A stretch of DNA of 64,000 nt from Jaltomata sinuosa (GCA_003996215.1 QJPP01004118.1:1-64000); one strand, 5' to 3'; positions 43,677-55,445 are shown, counted from the stretch's first letter. Program-made: numbers and translations. The notes: generated from the sequence alone by a model not told the origin.

Positions 43677-45930
43677 TGAATCATTGTTTGTCCTCAAGTA
43701 AGATACTCACAAGGTAAGGAATGAATTATGCTCTAAAACTCAATCAAGGCACAAAAGGTTAATCTATTCTAAAAACTAAGAAAAATAATAAATAAAAGAC
43801 TCAAACAAAAGACTCAACTACCATGCTTATCTCAATTTGGACCACTACATTATCAAGGCTAATGATCATTTCAAAACTCTCATAAAAAAGACTTCATTTC
43901 ACATTCAAATCAAGGGAATTCGTCATTCAAAACAAGATATTAAGCTTCTCAAGTCATTGGCATGGAGCATCAAGGTTTTCCTTGAAATTTGCCACACAAC
44001 TTGTCTCATTCATTCCTCTCAATTGAAATAGAGACTTTATATATCAATCCGAGTGCATGATGCCACACACCATAAGAGAGAATCCTACTCACAATTATGC
44101 AATTCATAATACAAGGGATTATAAGAGAACCACAAAGACTCTCACCCTCTCAAGGAAGTTCAAGTGCACACATGTTTAATAATAGGTTTGCCCTTCATGT
44201 AAATTGTCACTAATGTAGAGTGACCAAACTCAGAATCACAAAGGAATTGCGAGTTATGATATTGGCTAGGTCTAGGGTGAGGATTGCATTTGGCTCAAGT
44301 GACTAAACCTCCCTAACGCTTTTTGTTATCATTTTGATTACCGCTCATATTTTTGAACTTTGACTTCTCCTTATTTCTCCGTCACAAAACCCAAGTTTTT
44401 CCCTTCAACTTGATCATTCAACCTCCTTGTATCACATTCACTTGGTAGCACCAATTTTTTTCTTTTCATTTTGCTCATTGCATTGGACTTTGGAGAAATT
44501 TTCAATTTAAACATACAGTGCTACCTTGCACTTGAAGTGCATTTCTTTTCTTCTCCACATTGAGTACATACACCCCCAAACATAGACTTTTATCTATGTT
44601 ATTATTTCAATTTCCCCCAAACTTAGGCTTTTAGCCTATGTTTAACTTTCGAGCCACTAGGGCAAATGGGTGCAAGAATAGAGGTTCCAAAAAGGTCAAG
44701 GTGTCAACAAGGTGCCAAAGAAAGGTCACAAGCTCAAAGGGGTTCACTAGGTCAATGTCGAGGGAAGTCATTTGGGTGAAGTGACTATTCAACGAGGGCC
44801 TATGATCATTTTCCAAGCTCGATCATATCTAGAATTTCACCTTGAATCACATTCGGGGCAAGTTCTAGATGACACATATGCACAAGAATCAAAGGACACC
44901 CTCACCACACAAGGTATCACAACACAAGAATTATCAACATTAGTGTCAAAATCAATTGGGATAAATAACTTTTGACAAGCTATTCCGAGTTTATTACACA
45001 CTTGTTTGTGAATCGATCAAGCTAAACCAAGAGTGTGCAAGTCATGACAAGAGAATGCTTTTTTCAAAATTCATTTTCCTTCTTTCCTTCGATTTTCAAA
45101 AAGTTTTTGCCAAGAAAATTTTTTGGTGGGTCTAGTTCGATACAAGCAAAGCACAGACTCAATCTAAAACTAAAACTTGGCTTTTTTCCTTTAAAAGGCT
45201 GCCTCTCAATATATCATAGGTAAACACCAACCCGGTTTGACATAAAAATAAAAGAAAAAGAAAAAGAAAATGAAAGAAAACATTTGCTCCTTGGGAAAAA
45301 ACCATAGTATTAAGAAAACTCTTAGAGTTTAGTGCTACTCTACTATTAACAAGGCGATTCTAATCAATTGAAGCACACCCAAACATAAATATATCATTTT
45401 CCTCAATAACACATGATCTTAGGTGAAGAGAGTACTCCCTAGGGTGTTATGCAACACGCACAAGGGTTGGGGCAAACCGCCCTAGCTAGCGCATATTGAT
45501 GGAATGTTTTGGAGAAACTTCTAGTGTTCTGGTAGGTGCTGTGAAATGGCATATGATGCACACACCAGGTGATGCGGTCTGCACACCAATCACATGTCCA
45601 GATCATAAAATTTTGGAGAAACTGCCAGTGTTTTATCTCTGTCATGCAAAATATTGTGCAATGCGCATAATGGGATGTGCGATCACATGGCCTGACTCAC
45701 ATGGTTGCAAATGTCAAAGGTTTCTATAATTGCGATGGGAGATGGCTCATGCGAAGCACACTTCATAGTATGTATTTCACATGTTTGATGCCTGAAGTGG
45801 CTCAAATGCTTTTTCAACATCCCTGACTTGGTTTCGTCCTATAACTCAATAAAAACAACATACAAAATAACACCAAAAAGCAAAAATAGGAAAAGTAAAG
45901 GTGAATGCTTGGATTTCCTCCCAAGAAGCA
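43677..45930 (-). other. E6 3' noncoding region
   Basis: About 2.2 kb between the end of pol and the polypurine tract, the place where some Athila elements have an env-like gene. I see no such gene: the frames present are short and in both strands. A block at 45,490-45,760 repeats the LTR word set (GTGATGCGGTCTGCACACC, GCGCATAATGGGATGTGCGA). Confidence 0.6.
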
Positions 45931-47330
45931 CTTGGTTTAACATCACAGCTCGATGATGGTACCTCCCACTGATGGCTCGTCAAGGTAAATAGCTTCAAAG
46001 AGTGCGACTTCTTTCGGTATGCCCAAATACTTCTTGACTCACTGCCCATTTACTTTAAACGTTGAGCCTTTTTCAGCTTCTAGCTCTATTGCTCCATTTG
46101 GGAAAACTTGAAACACTTTGTAGGGGCTAGACTATTTGGATTTTAATTTTCCCAAAACAAGTTGGAGCCTAGAGTTGAACAAAAGCACCCAATCTCCCGA
46201 GAGAACTCACGCTTGAGAATTTTTTGATTATGGTAGTATTTCATTCAGGCCTTGTAGATTTAAGTTCTTTCATAAGCTCGCATCCGAAACTCATCTAGCT
46301 CATTAAGGCCCTCAACTCTCGCTTGAGCGGCTTTTTCCCAGTCCAAATACAGTTTCTTCAAAGCCCACAAGGTTTTATGTTCTAGTTCCACCACTAGGTG
46401 AAATGATTTCTCGAAGACCATTTGGTACGAAGATATTCCAATCAGGGTTTTGTAGGCTGTCTGATAGGCCCATAGTGCATCATCCAACTTTCAAGCCCAA
46501 TCCATTCTATTGATGTTTATCGATTTTGTAAGAATGGCCTTTATTTCCCTGTTGGACACTTCAACCTACCCGCTTGTTTGTTGGTGGTAGGAGGTAGCAA
46601 CTTTATGCTTGACTCCATACTTTTCAAGTAGAGCACTGAATAATTTGTTGCAAAAATGGTATCCCCCATCAACAATTATGGCGCAGGGGGTGCCAAACCG
46701 AGAAAATATATGCTTTTTGAGGAATGATGTGACACTCTTTCCTCCATTATTTGGTAGCTCCACAGCTTCTACCAACTTGGAAACATAGTTGACAGCCACA
46801 AAAATAAATGTATTCTAATACAAACTCACAAACGGCCCCGTAAAGTCAATGCCTGAAACATCGAATAACTCAACTTCAAGGATTGGCGTTAATGGGAGTT
46901 CATGGCATCGAGACACACCCCCGTTGCACTAACATTTGTCACATTCTTTCACTAAATTATGGGCATCTTGAATAAGTGCCAGCCAATAAAACCCACTTTG
47001 CAATACCTTTGATACCATTTGCACACCCCCGTGATGACCACCTATAGGTGAAGAATGGCAAGCCTTAAGGATGGGCATCATTTAGATCATGGGTATGCAC
47101 CTCTGAATTATTCCATCGGCACAAACTTGGAAAAGGTAGGGTTCATCCCTGAAAAACTTATGAACATCATGCATAAACTTCTTTTTATGGTGTGACTTTA
47201 AACCATCCGGTAATAAGTCACTTGCTAGGAAGTTCGCGAAGTCAGCAAACCATGGTGTAAGATCATGCAAGGCAGCCAAAATATATTCGTCGGGGAATGA
47301 ATCATTCGTCTCAAGTCCCCCCATGTTCCT
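45931..47330 (-). pseudogene. E6 integrase pseudogene
   Basis: In the frame of RNase H, after DHLSRLEE, the reading passes a spacer (LHDLTPWFADFANFLASDLLP, DVHKFFRDEPYLFQVCADG) and the zinc module CHSSPIGGHHG...CDKC. The core has GIDFTGPF and IIVDGGYHFCNKLF, then YHQQTSG, a stop, VEVSNREIK. The D,D,E residues are visible, but the stop sits beside the glutamate. The conserved VAVDYVSKW block reads VAVNYVSKL. Downstream are DDALWAYQTAYKTLIG and HKTLWALKKLYLDWEKA, typical for Athila/Tat integrases, with stops at 46,566, about 46,490 and 46,260. The tail fades near 45,930. Confidence 0.85.
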
Positions 47331-47426
47331 TCCCTATTCTTCTAACCTCGATAAGTGATCCGCCATTTGATTTTCACATCCCCTTCGATCTTTTACTTCA
47401 AAATCAAATTCTTGGAGTAACAAGAC

Positions 47427-48870
47427 CTAACGAATTAGTCGAGGCTTGGCGTCTTTATTTATCATCAAGTACCTGATTGCTGCATGGTCTGTATACATAA
47501 TAACCTTGGTGCCCAAAAGGTATGCCCGGAACTTTTCAAAGGCAAACACCACAGCCGACAACTCTTGCTCTGTTATAGTGTAATTCATTTGGGCTATATT
47601 CAATGTTTTGCTTGCATAATGGATTGGGTGGAAGAGTTTCTCCTTTGTTTGACCAAGTAGAGCCCCCAAAGCCACACCACTGGCATTGAACATAAGATCG
47701 AACATCTTTGACCAATATGGTGCGATAATGATAGAGGTTGATGTCAACTTCTCTTTCAATATGAGGAATGCTGGCATGCAACTACTATCAAAGTCAAACT
47801 TGACTTCTTTTTCAAGAAACTTACACAAGGGATAAGCCACCTTCAAAAAATCCTTGATGAAGTGCCTATAAAACCCGACATGGCCTAGGAAACTTTGTAT
47901 CCCTTTCATAGTCTTCGGAGGGGGTAGCTTGGAGATGACCTTAATTTTTTGTTGGTCAACTTATAGCCCTTTTTGGATATTTTGTGACTCAATATTATTC
48001 CCTTTGTCACCATAAAATGGCACTTTTCCCAGTTCAGAACCAAGTTTGTTTCCTTGCATCGTTTGAGCACTTCTTTTAAATGCACCATACAGTTATCAAA
48101 CTCATACCCAACTACCAAAAAATAATCCATAAATATCTCCATAGTGTCTTCAACCATGTCGGAGAAGATGGACATCATACATCATTAGAACGTGGTTGGG
48201 GCATTGCACAAACCAAAAGGCATCCTTTTAAACGCAAAAGTCCCATAAGGGCATATGAAAGTTATCTTCTCCTGGTTTTCTGGAGTAATAGAGATTTGAT
48301 TGTATCTGTAATATCCATTAAGGAAATAATAGAAGCCACATCCCGCCAATCTATCAAGCATTTGTTCCATGAAAGGGAGGGGGAAATGATCCTTCTCAGT
48401 CCAAGAATTTAACTTTCGGTAGTCCATGCATACTTGTCATCCGATCACTGATCTCAAGGCTATCATCTCTTCTTTTTCATTAAGCACAATAGTAATCTCC
48501 TTTTTTTCAGTACATATTGGATCGGGCTAACCCATGTACTATTAGAAATTTGGAAGATCACTCCCGCATCTAACCAATTTATTATTTCCTTCTTGACCAC
48601 CTCTTGCATGAAAGGATTCAGCCTTTGTTGATGCTCGATCGACAGTGTGCATTCTTCTTGAAGATTGATTTTGTGTGTTCATATTCCCAGGGGTATGCTA
48701 AATATGTTGACAATAGTCCACCCAAGGGCCCGAATATGCCTTTTCAAGACCTTAAGTAACGCCTCCACTTGTTTTTCACTCAATTTATTAGAGATGATCA
48801 CTGGCAATGTCTCATTGGCACCCAAATAAACATACTTCAAGTGTGATGGCAAGGGCTTCAACTCAAACAC
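47427..48870 (-). pseudogene. E6 reverse transcriptase and RNase H pseudogene
   Basis: Starts MFELKPLPSHLKYVYLG at 48,870. It passes INLQEECTLSIEHQQRLNP and WVSPIQYVLKK (frameshifted) into DYRKLNSWTEKDHFPLPF, TFICPYGTFAFKRMPFGLCNAPTTF and the catalytic block. The catalytic block reads IFMDYFLVVG instead of the family IFMDDF, so the second active-site Asp is Tyr. RNase H reads [15 protein letters not shown], where the family has CDAS, so its first Asp is Asn. The [19 protein letters not shown] and [10 protein letters not shown] residues remain. Frameshifts lie near 48,650-48,430 and 47,909. Confidence 0.88.
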
Positions 48871-49460
48871 TAGTGGTTCGACAATGGAAGGTTTGGAAGG
48901 ATGAGTTTTTGGTTCTTCAAGTCAAGGTCAAGCTTTTTTGGATAATAGGGGTAGGACCCCATTCCCACTAGCGCACAACATATTTCATCGTATTCCTCCA
49001 TTCCCTCACAATCATAATTTAATAGAACGGCTTCAAATGCTTCATTCACGAACCTTTCTGTAACATGTAATTTAATGCTCTCCTCGATTTTGGTAATTGC
49101 AAATGCCATCTGAAGGTTATTTGGTTGTTTCATGGACCGGCCTACATCAAAGGTTGCCTCTTGTTCATTCACGGAGAACTTAAATTCCCCAATCTCATTT
49201 CATTCAATGTGCGCCCCATTTTTAAACTTGGCTGACCCAAAACAATTGGTATTTCGAAGCCCCCAGTGCGATCAAGTATAACAAAGTCTATAGGGTAGAC
49301 AAGCCGACCCACTTTTACCAAAATGTCATACCCAATTCCCATGGGATATTTCATCAATCGGTCCGCCATGAGCACTTTCATGTTTGTTATGGTAGGTTGA
49401 CCAAGCTCCAATCATTTAAAGGTGGTTAACAATATTATGTTCACACTCACATTTTTATCA
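48870..49460 (-). pseudogene. E6 aspartic protease and linker pseudogene
   Basis: The protease part reads LLFDKNVSVNIILLTTFK, a stop, LELGQPTITNMKVLMADR and PIDFVILDRTGGFEIPIVLGQPSLKMGR. Relatives have a D-S/L-G-A-S-I-N-L-M-P active site where this copy has D-K-N-V-S-V-N, so the triad is lost. A linker frame follows (EQEATFDVGRSMKQPNN). Frame changes lie near 49,490 and 49,172. Confidence 0.78.
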
Positions 49461-49496
49461 AACAGCAGCTTTGTTGATTTATTCACCCTATTCGCA

Positions 49497-50564
49497 TCAT
49501 AAAAAGTGCACACCCGGAGTCCCCTCATCATTAACAAATTTACCCGACAATATTGCACTACTTTGAGAGGACATGTGAATGACCCCAAAATCTTTAAAAT
49601 TGTTTGTAGTGCACATTTCTTTCATGAACTGGGCATACTCGGGCATTTTATTGAATGCCTCACTCGATGGAACATTGATGATGATTTTTCTCAACATAGC
49701 CTCAAATCCTCCTGATTGTTCACTTTCTTTCTCTTACACAAGTCGATGAGGGAAGGGAGGTGGACATTTATGAAAAGGCTTGCAAACCTTGGGCACCTTA
49801 TTCTGATGATCTACATTTTTTGATAACAAAGTCTTCTTGTTTCTAGGCTTACTCGGATTTGGCTTTGCAATCTCCAAGGGGTTGGCTAGATCTCTTACTA
49901 CATCTATTTCTTCATCTTTCTTCAATAGATCAGCTTCGAATTAGGAAGTGAGCCATAACATTCTATCTTTGAGAAGTTTGATGGCGATGGAGTGTGAATG
50001 CACAGCTTTAGCCAGACCCTCAAGATCGCATCTCAACTCTCTGATGCCCTCATCAGTGAACTCCACTTTCTCTAGCACTATCGCAGGCATATTATTGACC
50101 CAAGAGCTATCATTTTTCACGTTCCGACCTTGATTCCCATGATATTGTCTCCCCAAACTTGGGCTTTCTTGTTGGAGACTTCCATGAGAACCCATCTCAT
50201 GGTTTTCAGCCAATGCTTCTTCCCTATTTTCACTAGGACAATCCACATCTTCTACTAATTTCACAGCCCCAACAATGCCAATGGTATTGACCATCTCAAA
50301 CGTATGGCTTCTCACACTCATGGTCATAAATTCAAGAAGTGTTTTAGCAAGTGATAGCTCTCTATCCCATCTCGCACTATTCCTCCCCCATTCATCAAGT
50401 AATGTAGAGAAGTTCGCACCCATTTCTCCCTTGGCTCCGCACATATTTTGCTTATAGTCCACTATAGTCACCCTCGCTAGTGAAAATAGGCCGAGTAAGA
50501 AGTATTTGGCTATGGCGTTCGATGGATGTATGTATGGGACCTGTTCAAAAGTCACAAGCAACAA
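49497..50564 (-). pseudogene. E6 gag C-terminal part, core missing
   Basis: One frame from 50,564 with a few stops. After a segment I cannot assign (YIHPSNAIAKYFLLGLFSLARVTIVDYKQ) there is a charged region and a heptad-like helix LRCDLEGLAKAVHSHSIAIKLLKDRM. That helix resembles the coiled coil at the end of Athila/Tat gag. Next come a basic KPNPSKPRNKKTLLSKN stretch and LRKIIINVPSSEAFNKMPEYAQFMKEM, the block found before the protease. Only about 95 bp separate the frame start from the 5' LTR, so the capsid core is absent. Confidence 0.65.
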
Positions 50565-50629
50565 ACAAAGTAAAAAGAGAACAGAAACTCACAAAGTGAT
50601 TTCAATAGTCAATCAAAAAGGTTACTCAA

Positions 50630-50656
50630 AACTAATCCCCCAATAACAGTGCAATT
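50630..50656 (-). other. E6 primer-binding site, degraded tRNA-Asp type
   Basis: After the 5' LTR end GCATTATCA and a short spacer the minus strand reads TTGCACTGTTATTGGGGG. It aligns to TGGCGCCGTTGCCGGGGA, the site used by many Athila/Tat elements, with mostly C-to-T and G-to-A changes. Confidence 0.45.
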
Positions 50657-50658
50657 TT

Positions 50659-52175
50659 TGATAATGCTCAACTAACACTCTCCATACAAAGGTGAAAGTG
50701 ATTATCAAGCAAAACAAAATTTATAATTCTCGATGGGAGTTGAGATCAATCCCACCGAGAAATGGTAGAGTAGCCTAAGGGATTGTTGTATCTCAATCAC
50801 CAATAGAGTCAACGTTCAAATAATAATAAAAGTAAATTGGGGAGAAAACAGAGGAATTGGGAAATCTATCACAATTCTCAATTCAAGCAAAGTAATAAAG
50901 TAAATGTAGGTTTGTATAGAGAGAGAGGGGGCGACTAAGGGTATGCTTTCAATAGGACTCGAATATGGGTCAAGGTACTTGCTCAATTACATAAATTCTC
51001 GCTAAACAACATGGGTAGCATTGGTTTTAGGCATGAATGTTAATATTTCAATCTCACAAACATTTATCCAGTGGTCTTTGTTCAAGCACCATAGTTTTAT
51101 CATTACCCAACCAATATAAACTTGGGGAAGTAACACTATCCTCTAGCTTAGACTCTTAAATGGGTGTTTCCGGCGAATTGAGTTATTTCTAGCCTCAATC
51201 CAATTGGAATCACAAGTACCCACTAATGAATTCTCATCCAAAATTATGAACCTATTTCTCAAGCAAGAACACAATCAAGTAATTTCAATCAATGTTTGTA
51301 ACCATTAATTTTAGAGTTAAAACATGGAGAATTCACTTGACCCATATCAATTTAGCAATTATAAACACAAATAAGCAAGATCCATACCCATTAATTAAGT
51401 ATCCATCATACACATACCCCTAGACAAGGATACTTATCCACTCATACTAAAGGAATAAGAAGTAATACCAAATGGGTAATTCAAATTCCCTTTCATTAAT
51501 GGAAGAAGTTTCCAATATCCAAGCTCAATTTACAAATCCATGGTAGAAGATGGAGAGAATTGAATGAAAGCCTATATCTTGCCTTGGGAGAGAAGACTTG
51601 TTCCACAATATTCCAAAAACTAAAAAACTATTCAAAACTATCAAAAATTATGAAAAACTATGCCCAAATTGGGTTTAAGAAGGTTCCCAAATTGTCACAT
51701 AAAAGTGGACAAAAATGCCCCTCGAAAGCAGTGCGCCGCGATGTGCATTTCACACATCTTGTTGTGCGCATCACACAGCTCTGCATCAACAGACCAGTGA
51801 CCCCAGCTAATCTTTGGGTGTTGTGCAAAGTGGGGTGCAGACCGCACCAGGCATTGTGCGTGGTGCATGGTGGTCACACCCCTTAGTAGATTCGTTTTCT
51901 TCTTCTGAGCTTCATGCGGATGGAGGTGAGGACTGCACCAAGCACTGTGTGTGTCACATGGTGGACACACCTCTTGGCACAATCTCCATCTCTCTTGATC
52001 ACTTCACACTTCAACTCCTTTTGAGCTCTTTTGGGTCCACTTTCTTGTTTTCTACTTTTGACTAAGAGTACCTGCATTCATATCAATAAAGGTCATAAGA
52101 ACCTCCAAAACTTATCAAAACATAGCAATAATTCATGATAAAGGCTCAATAAGTTGGTAGATTACCGACTTATCA
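50659..52175 (-). mobile_element. E6 5' LTR
   Basis: 1517 bp, colinear with the 3' LTR. Word cluster at 51,715-51,975. The TATA box is mutated (see the 42,690-42,699 entry). Confidence 0.9.
51715..51975. repeat. GTGCGCATCACA word cluster, E6 5' LTR
   Basis: Counterpart of 43,205-43,460: GTGCGCCGCGATGTGCATTT, TTGTGCGCATCACACAG, GGGTGCAGACCGCACCA and GTGTGTGTCACATGG. Confidence 0.75.
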
Positions 52176-53755
52176 AACCTGCATCATAATAGAATACAAC
52201 ACATAGAGTATGTGTCAGTACTTTAAATGTACTGATCATAAGGGATATACAAAGCTAAATATATACACACACATATATATAAATATATAACATGCTAAAA
52301 TACGATATGTTATTTAGACTGTAAGTTAAACTGTAGTACATAGGCCCTAATATAATCGTGCTTAAAAATCTAAAATACAAGAAAAAACTAAAAAATATAA
52401 TTAAAACTGTAAAATTGAATTGTGGGTCTAGTACACAACTACTTATTCTAATTTTGTGGGAGAGTTCATTAACCGACATAAACTACATGAGCTAAATATG
52501 GAGTCTGATATATACGCTCCATCGAGAGGATCCAATATACCTTGCCAAGATATAAAGGCATGACTAGCATGATCACTAGTTCCGAGGCCCAACTGAGGGG
52601 CTAAATAACCTATGGTGGCATATAGTTCTGAGATTTTAGGGTACACTGAATCCTAGGTCAACTCAGTGTTAAGTACTACACCCAAAACTAATTCTGCTAG
52701 CTGATTTAAAATTGAGGTTCTGAAATACTGCGTCATAACATAACTAGTCCAAAAACATCATTTTCAGAAAGACTGTAACTAAAAACTGACTAAGTTCTGT
52801 TTAAAACTCAAAGCTAGTAATCTAGGTTAAATTCCGAAGAAGACTAGTTCATGAGAAGAAACTATAATTTAGGGCTAAATTCTTGATTTTTCAAATCATG
52901 GTGGGAACTCATGTAAATCATTAAAAATATGATACAATTCTTATTAAACAAGATATGAATCATGTTGAAATCATAAATATTAAATTTTGTAATAAATCAC
53001 ATAATTGGATAGGAACCCTAGTTTTACAAATCATGAAATTCAAAGAAAAGACTAGAGTTTTGGGCATAAGGATGAACTAAACCCTTATTGAATATCTACA
53101 TACCTGGTGAAAGAAGATTCTTGATGAAAATCTGAAGCTTGAAACTTGGAGAAGAAAGTCCTAAGTATGGATGTAGAGAAGAACCGCTTCAATTCTTTCT
53201 TTCTGAGACTTGACCGAACACTAGGCTAAGTTTGATTCAAACATTTTAAAGTAAGCCTAAAATGACCTATTGTCAGAGTTAAAAATAAGGAAAAAAGTCT
53301 AAGATACCCCTGAGAAATTTAATTAAAAACTAATGGAAAAACTCGACCCAGGTTTTCACGGGCACCAGCCACAGTCCATGGACTTAACCACAGCTCGTGG
53401 TTGGAATTCATGGTTCCTTGGCCAAAAGGCTGGTTGCGGATCTAATTTCCATAGCTCGTGGACTGTTTCACAGTTTGTGGAACCTGGTTGTGGTTCTAAA
53501 GTAATTTATCTGGCCTTCATCTAATTTTCATATGTGGAGTCCACGATTCTTAGATTATTCCACGGTCCATGGATCAACCTCGTGGACCTGACCCTATTTT
53601 GCAAGTCTAAGTTTGGGTTTCACGACCCCAGTCCATGGCTCATGGATTGTTCTACGACCCATGGATTTGGCTCGTGGAACCTGCTGTCACTTTGACAGTT
53701 TAACACTTGAAATTTTATGGGTTGATTCTTAGCTTAGAATTTCTGGGGTGTTACA
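52176..53755 (-). mobile_element. E5 5' LTR, outer part
   Basis: Continues the E5 LTR after E6 from AACCTGCATCATAATAG and ends (minus-strand start) TGTAACACCCCAGAA. Word cluster at 53,340-53,690 as in the 3' LTR. An ORF at 53,333-53,524 only translates the words. Confidence 0.88.
53340..53690. repeat. GCTCGTGG / CCATGG word cluster, E5 5' LTR
   Basis: Counterpart of 37,640-37,990: CAGCTCGTGG, CCACGGTCCATGG, GCTCATGG and GGCTCGTGGAACC. Confidence 0.8.
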
Positions 53756-54048
53756 ACTTATCTCTATTTTTTTTATTTTCTCAGTTAGTATTGTAGTATT
53801 TGATTAGGATATTCTATACTTAAAGCCGCTCTTGTATTTGTGACAGCTGAGTCTTGAGATATTTTTGGGAGTCTTACTGTTCGGTTTCCTTTTTATTATT
53901 ATTGAATTGAGTTATTATTGGATATTCGTTATGTTTTTCTGCTATTTACCTTACTTAAAGTTACTTTCATTTATTGAGTTAGGCTTATCTACCATGGTTG
54001 GGTTAGAGTAGGTGTCATCACAACCCTTGTGAGTTTTGAGTCGTGACA

Positions 54049-54500
54049 ATATTCACTATCTGTTTGATTATTTCCAACAGATTTCACATCTGTTAAAATA
54101 AATAATGAAGATGTTGCAATATATTATGCAATCTGTTGCAACATATTCAGTATTTGTTTAATTATTTTCAATACATTTTATATCTGTTGAAATAGATGAT
54201 GAATTTGATGCAACAGATTGAGGAATCTGTTCCAACATATTCACCACCTGGTGAAACAAACAATGTTATATCAATATGTTATTACATATTATACATCTGT
54301 TGCAACATATTCATCATCTGATGATAAAACATAAGCAAATGTCAATATGTTGCAACAGATTCCATAATTTATTGAACAGATATCAACATCTGTTGCAACA
54401 GATATTGATATATGTTGCAACAGAATATGAAAATTTATTTGATTATTTTCAACAGATTAAGGAATCTATTGCAACATAATGTGAATTTATTTGAAATTAA
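54049..54500. repeat. CTGTTGCAACATATTCA array
   Basis: Repeated ATCTGTTGCAACATATTCA, TTTCAACAGATT and CTGTTGCAACAGATAT words. It continues the sequence interrupted at 33,169. Confidence 0.85.
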
Positions 54501-54679
54501 TGAACAACATATAAATAAATTCTTGATACTGATGAACACAAAAAAAATATAAGAAAATAGTTGTCATACATCACAATTAACGAAAAATATTTAAATGCAA
54601 ATTTACATAAATATGTTTGTTTGTCTCAATCACAAATTACATACAGTAGCCCATCCAACATAATTAATAAGCCCACCTT
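54501..54679. other. AT-rich spacer
   Basis: No gene or repeat recognised. Confidence 0.4.
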
Positions 54680-55200
54680 AGGGCTCTAGTTCCTTATGGA
54701 CCACACCAGTAGCCCATACCATGTAACATGTCACGGTAATTGATCCATACCTCATTCATCTTTTTTTATTCTCATATACAAACCTATGTTTGAGAAGACT
54801 ATAGACCATGGTCATTTGAAAATGGACATTATTGTCCTCCAGTAAATCAAAATATTTTCCAAAGTAGTTGTCCCTAAAAAAGCATCCAATTTTTTATCTA
54901 ATTTTACAGATTCTTTATCATCTCTTTCACCTTTCTTCTCTCCTTGTTTTATCTTTATCTGAATCTCTAGATACTTCACTTATTTCTATATCCTTCTCAT
55001 CATCTCTTTTCTTTTTTTTCAATATCTAGAGCTGATCGATAAGGAATTTCTGCTTCTGATTGAGATATTTCTTGTACAACAAGCTCATCTAATGGTGAAT
55101 GTAGCCTAGCTACTTTACTTCTTTCTTTCCTTGGAGTTGATTCTCTTTCTTTTCTTTTGGTTGGAGGTATTTTATCTACAAACATGAGGTGAACAAAAAA
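54680..55200 (-). pseudogene. DUF1985/Ulp1-type transposon protein remnant
   Basis: The minus frame 55,185-55,000 is highly charged (PPTKRKERESTPRKERSKVARLHSPLDELVVQEISQSEAE, split here by length) and then runs into a Lys/Glu stretch. With frame changes it continues NVHFQMTMVYSLLKHRFVYENK and RYGSITV / VWINYR-like text. I recall this order (basic linker, FDLLxDxxVxFQMxMVYxLLKxRxxYEN) from Solanaceae proteins with DUF1985 followed by a Ulp1 protease domain, which are carried by MULEs. The peptidase domain is not present. Identification is from memory and should be searched. Confidence 0.45.
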
Positions 55201-55279
55201 AATTATAATTGAGTCAGAAAAAGGGATAGCAGTTCATTTGACAAATACAACAAAATAAAATAATTTTTCAAACAAATGA

Positions 55280-55445
55280 TTAATCTATTCCAACAGATGA
55301 GTGATTTGTTACAACAGATGACTCATTTGTTGCAGCCGATTACTCATCTGTTGGGAAAATAATGGAGTTTATAGTACTGTTATGATTTCTTCCAACTGAT
55401 GGGTGATCTGTTGCAATAGATAAGTCATCTGTTGGAAAAAATATT
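55280..55445. repeat. CAACAGATGACTCAT array, right part
   Basis: Words CCAACAGATGAGTGATTTGTT, split as CAACAGATGA and TCATCTGTTG, recur five or six times, then TTACAGTAGCTTTGCTCTTACAG. The latter resembles TTACAGCAGCTGGCAAAGCT of the left array. Confidence 0.75.

Larger units (their letters stand above)
42171..52175 (-). mobile_element. E6: Athila/Tat-like Ty3/gypsy element, minus strand
   Basis: A 10,005-bp element flanked by an exact target duplication AACCT (42,166-42,170 and 52,176-52,180). LTRs are 50,659-52,175 (5') and 42,171-43,664 (3'), with TGATAAG...GCATTATCA ends. RT blocks DYRKLN and DHFPLPFMEQMLDRLAG are characteristic of the Athila/Tat branch. LTR divergence in a 190-bp sample is roughly 9-10%, less than in E2 or E5, as the nesting order requires. 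The internal region encodes gag C-terminal, protease, RT, RNase H and integrase remnants, then about 2.2 kb of noncoding sequence. Confidence 0.9.
36016..53755 (-). mobile_element. E5: chromovirus-like Ty3/gypsy element, minus strand, split by E6
   Basis: 5' LTR is 53,755 down to 41,756 (interrupted by E6), internal region 41,755-38,054 and 3' LTR 38,053-36,016. Without E6 it is about 7.7 kb. LTR termini on the minus strand are TGTAACACCCC and CTCGGGGTGTGACA. Flanking 5-mers are ACATA and ACTTA (four of five match), a plausible decayed target duplication. The internal region is about 1.3 kb shorter than that of E2 because of deletions in pol. Confidence 0.88.
33170..54048 (+). mobile_element. 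Large S-family solo LTR, interrupted by nested elements
   Basis: The outer ends are TGTAACAACACTCATAATAA at 33,170 and GAGTCGTGACA at 54,048. The 5 bp ATATT occurs exactly before (33,165-33,169) and after (54,049-54,053). Removing the nested element (36,016-53,755) leaves about 3.1 kb without coding sequence, so it is a solo LTR. It carries TCTATGATGCCTACTGAGTAC near 35,843, as in the 13,809-16,593 solo LTR. The two outer flanks join to a continuous ATCTGTTGCAACATATTCA-type repeat. Confidence 0.88.

Noticed and set aside
43677..45930. Env-like gene of Athila type in the E6 3' region
   Set aside because: No frame long enough and no transmembrane pattern continuous across frames.
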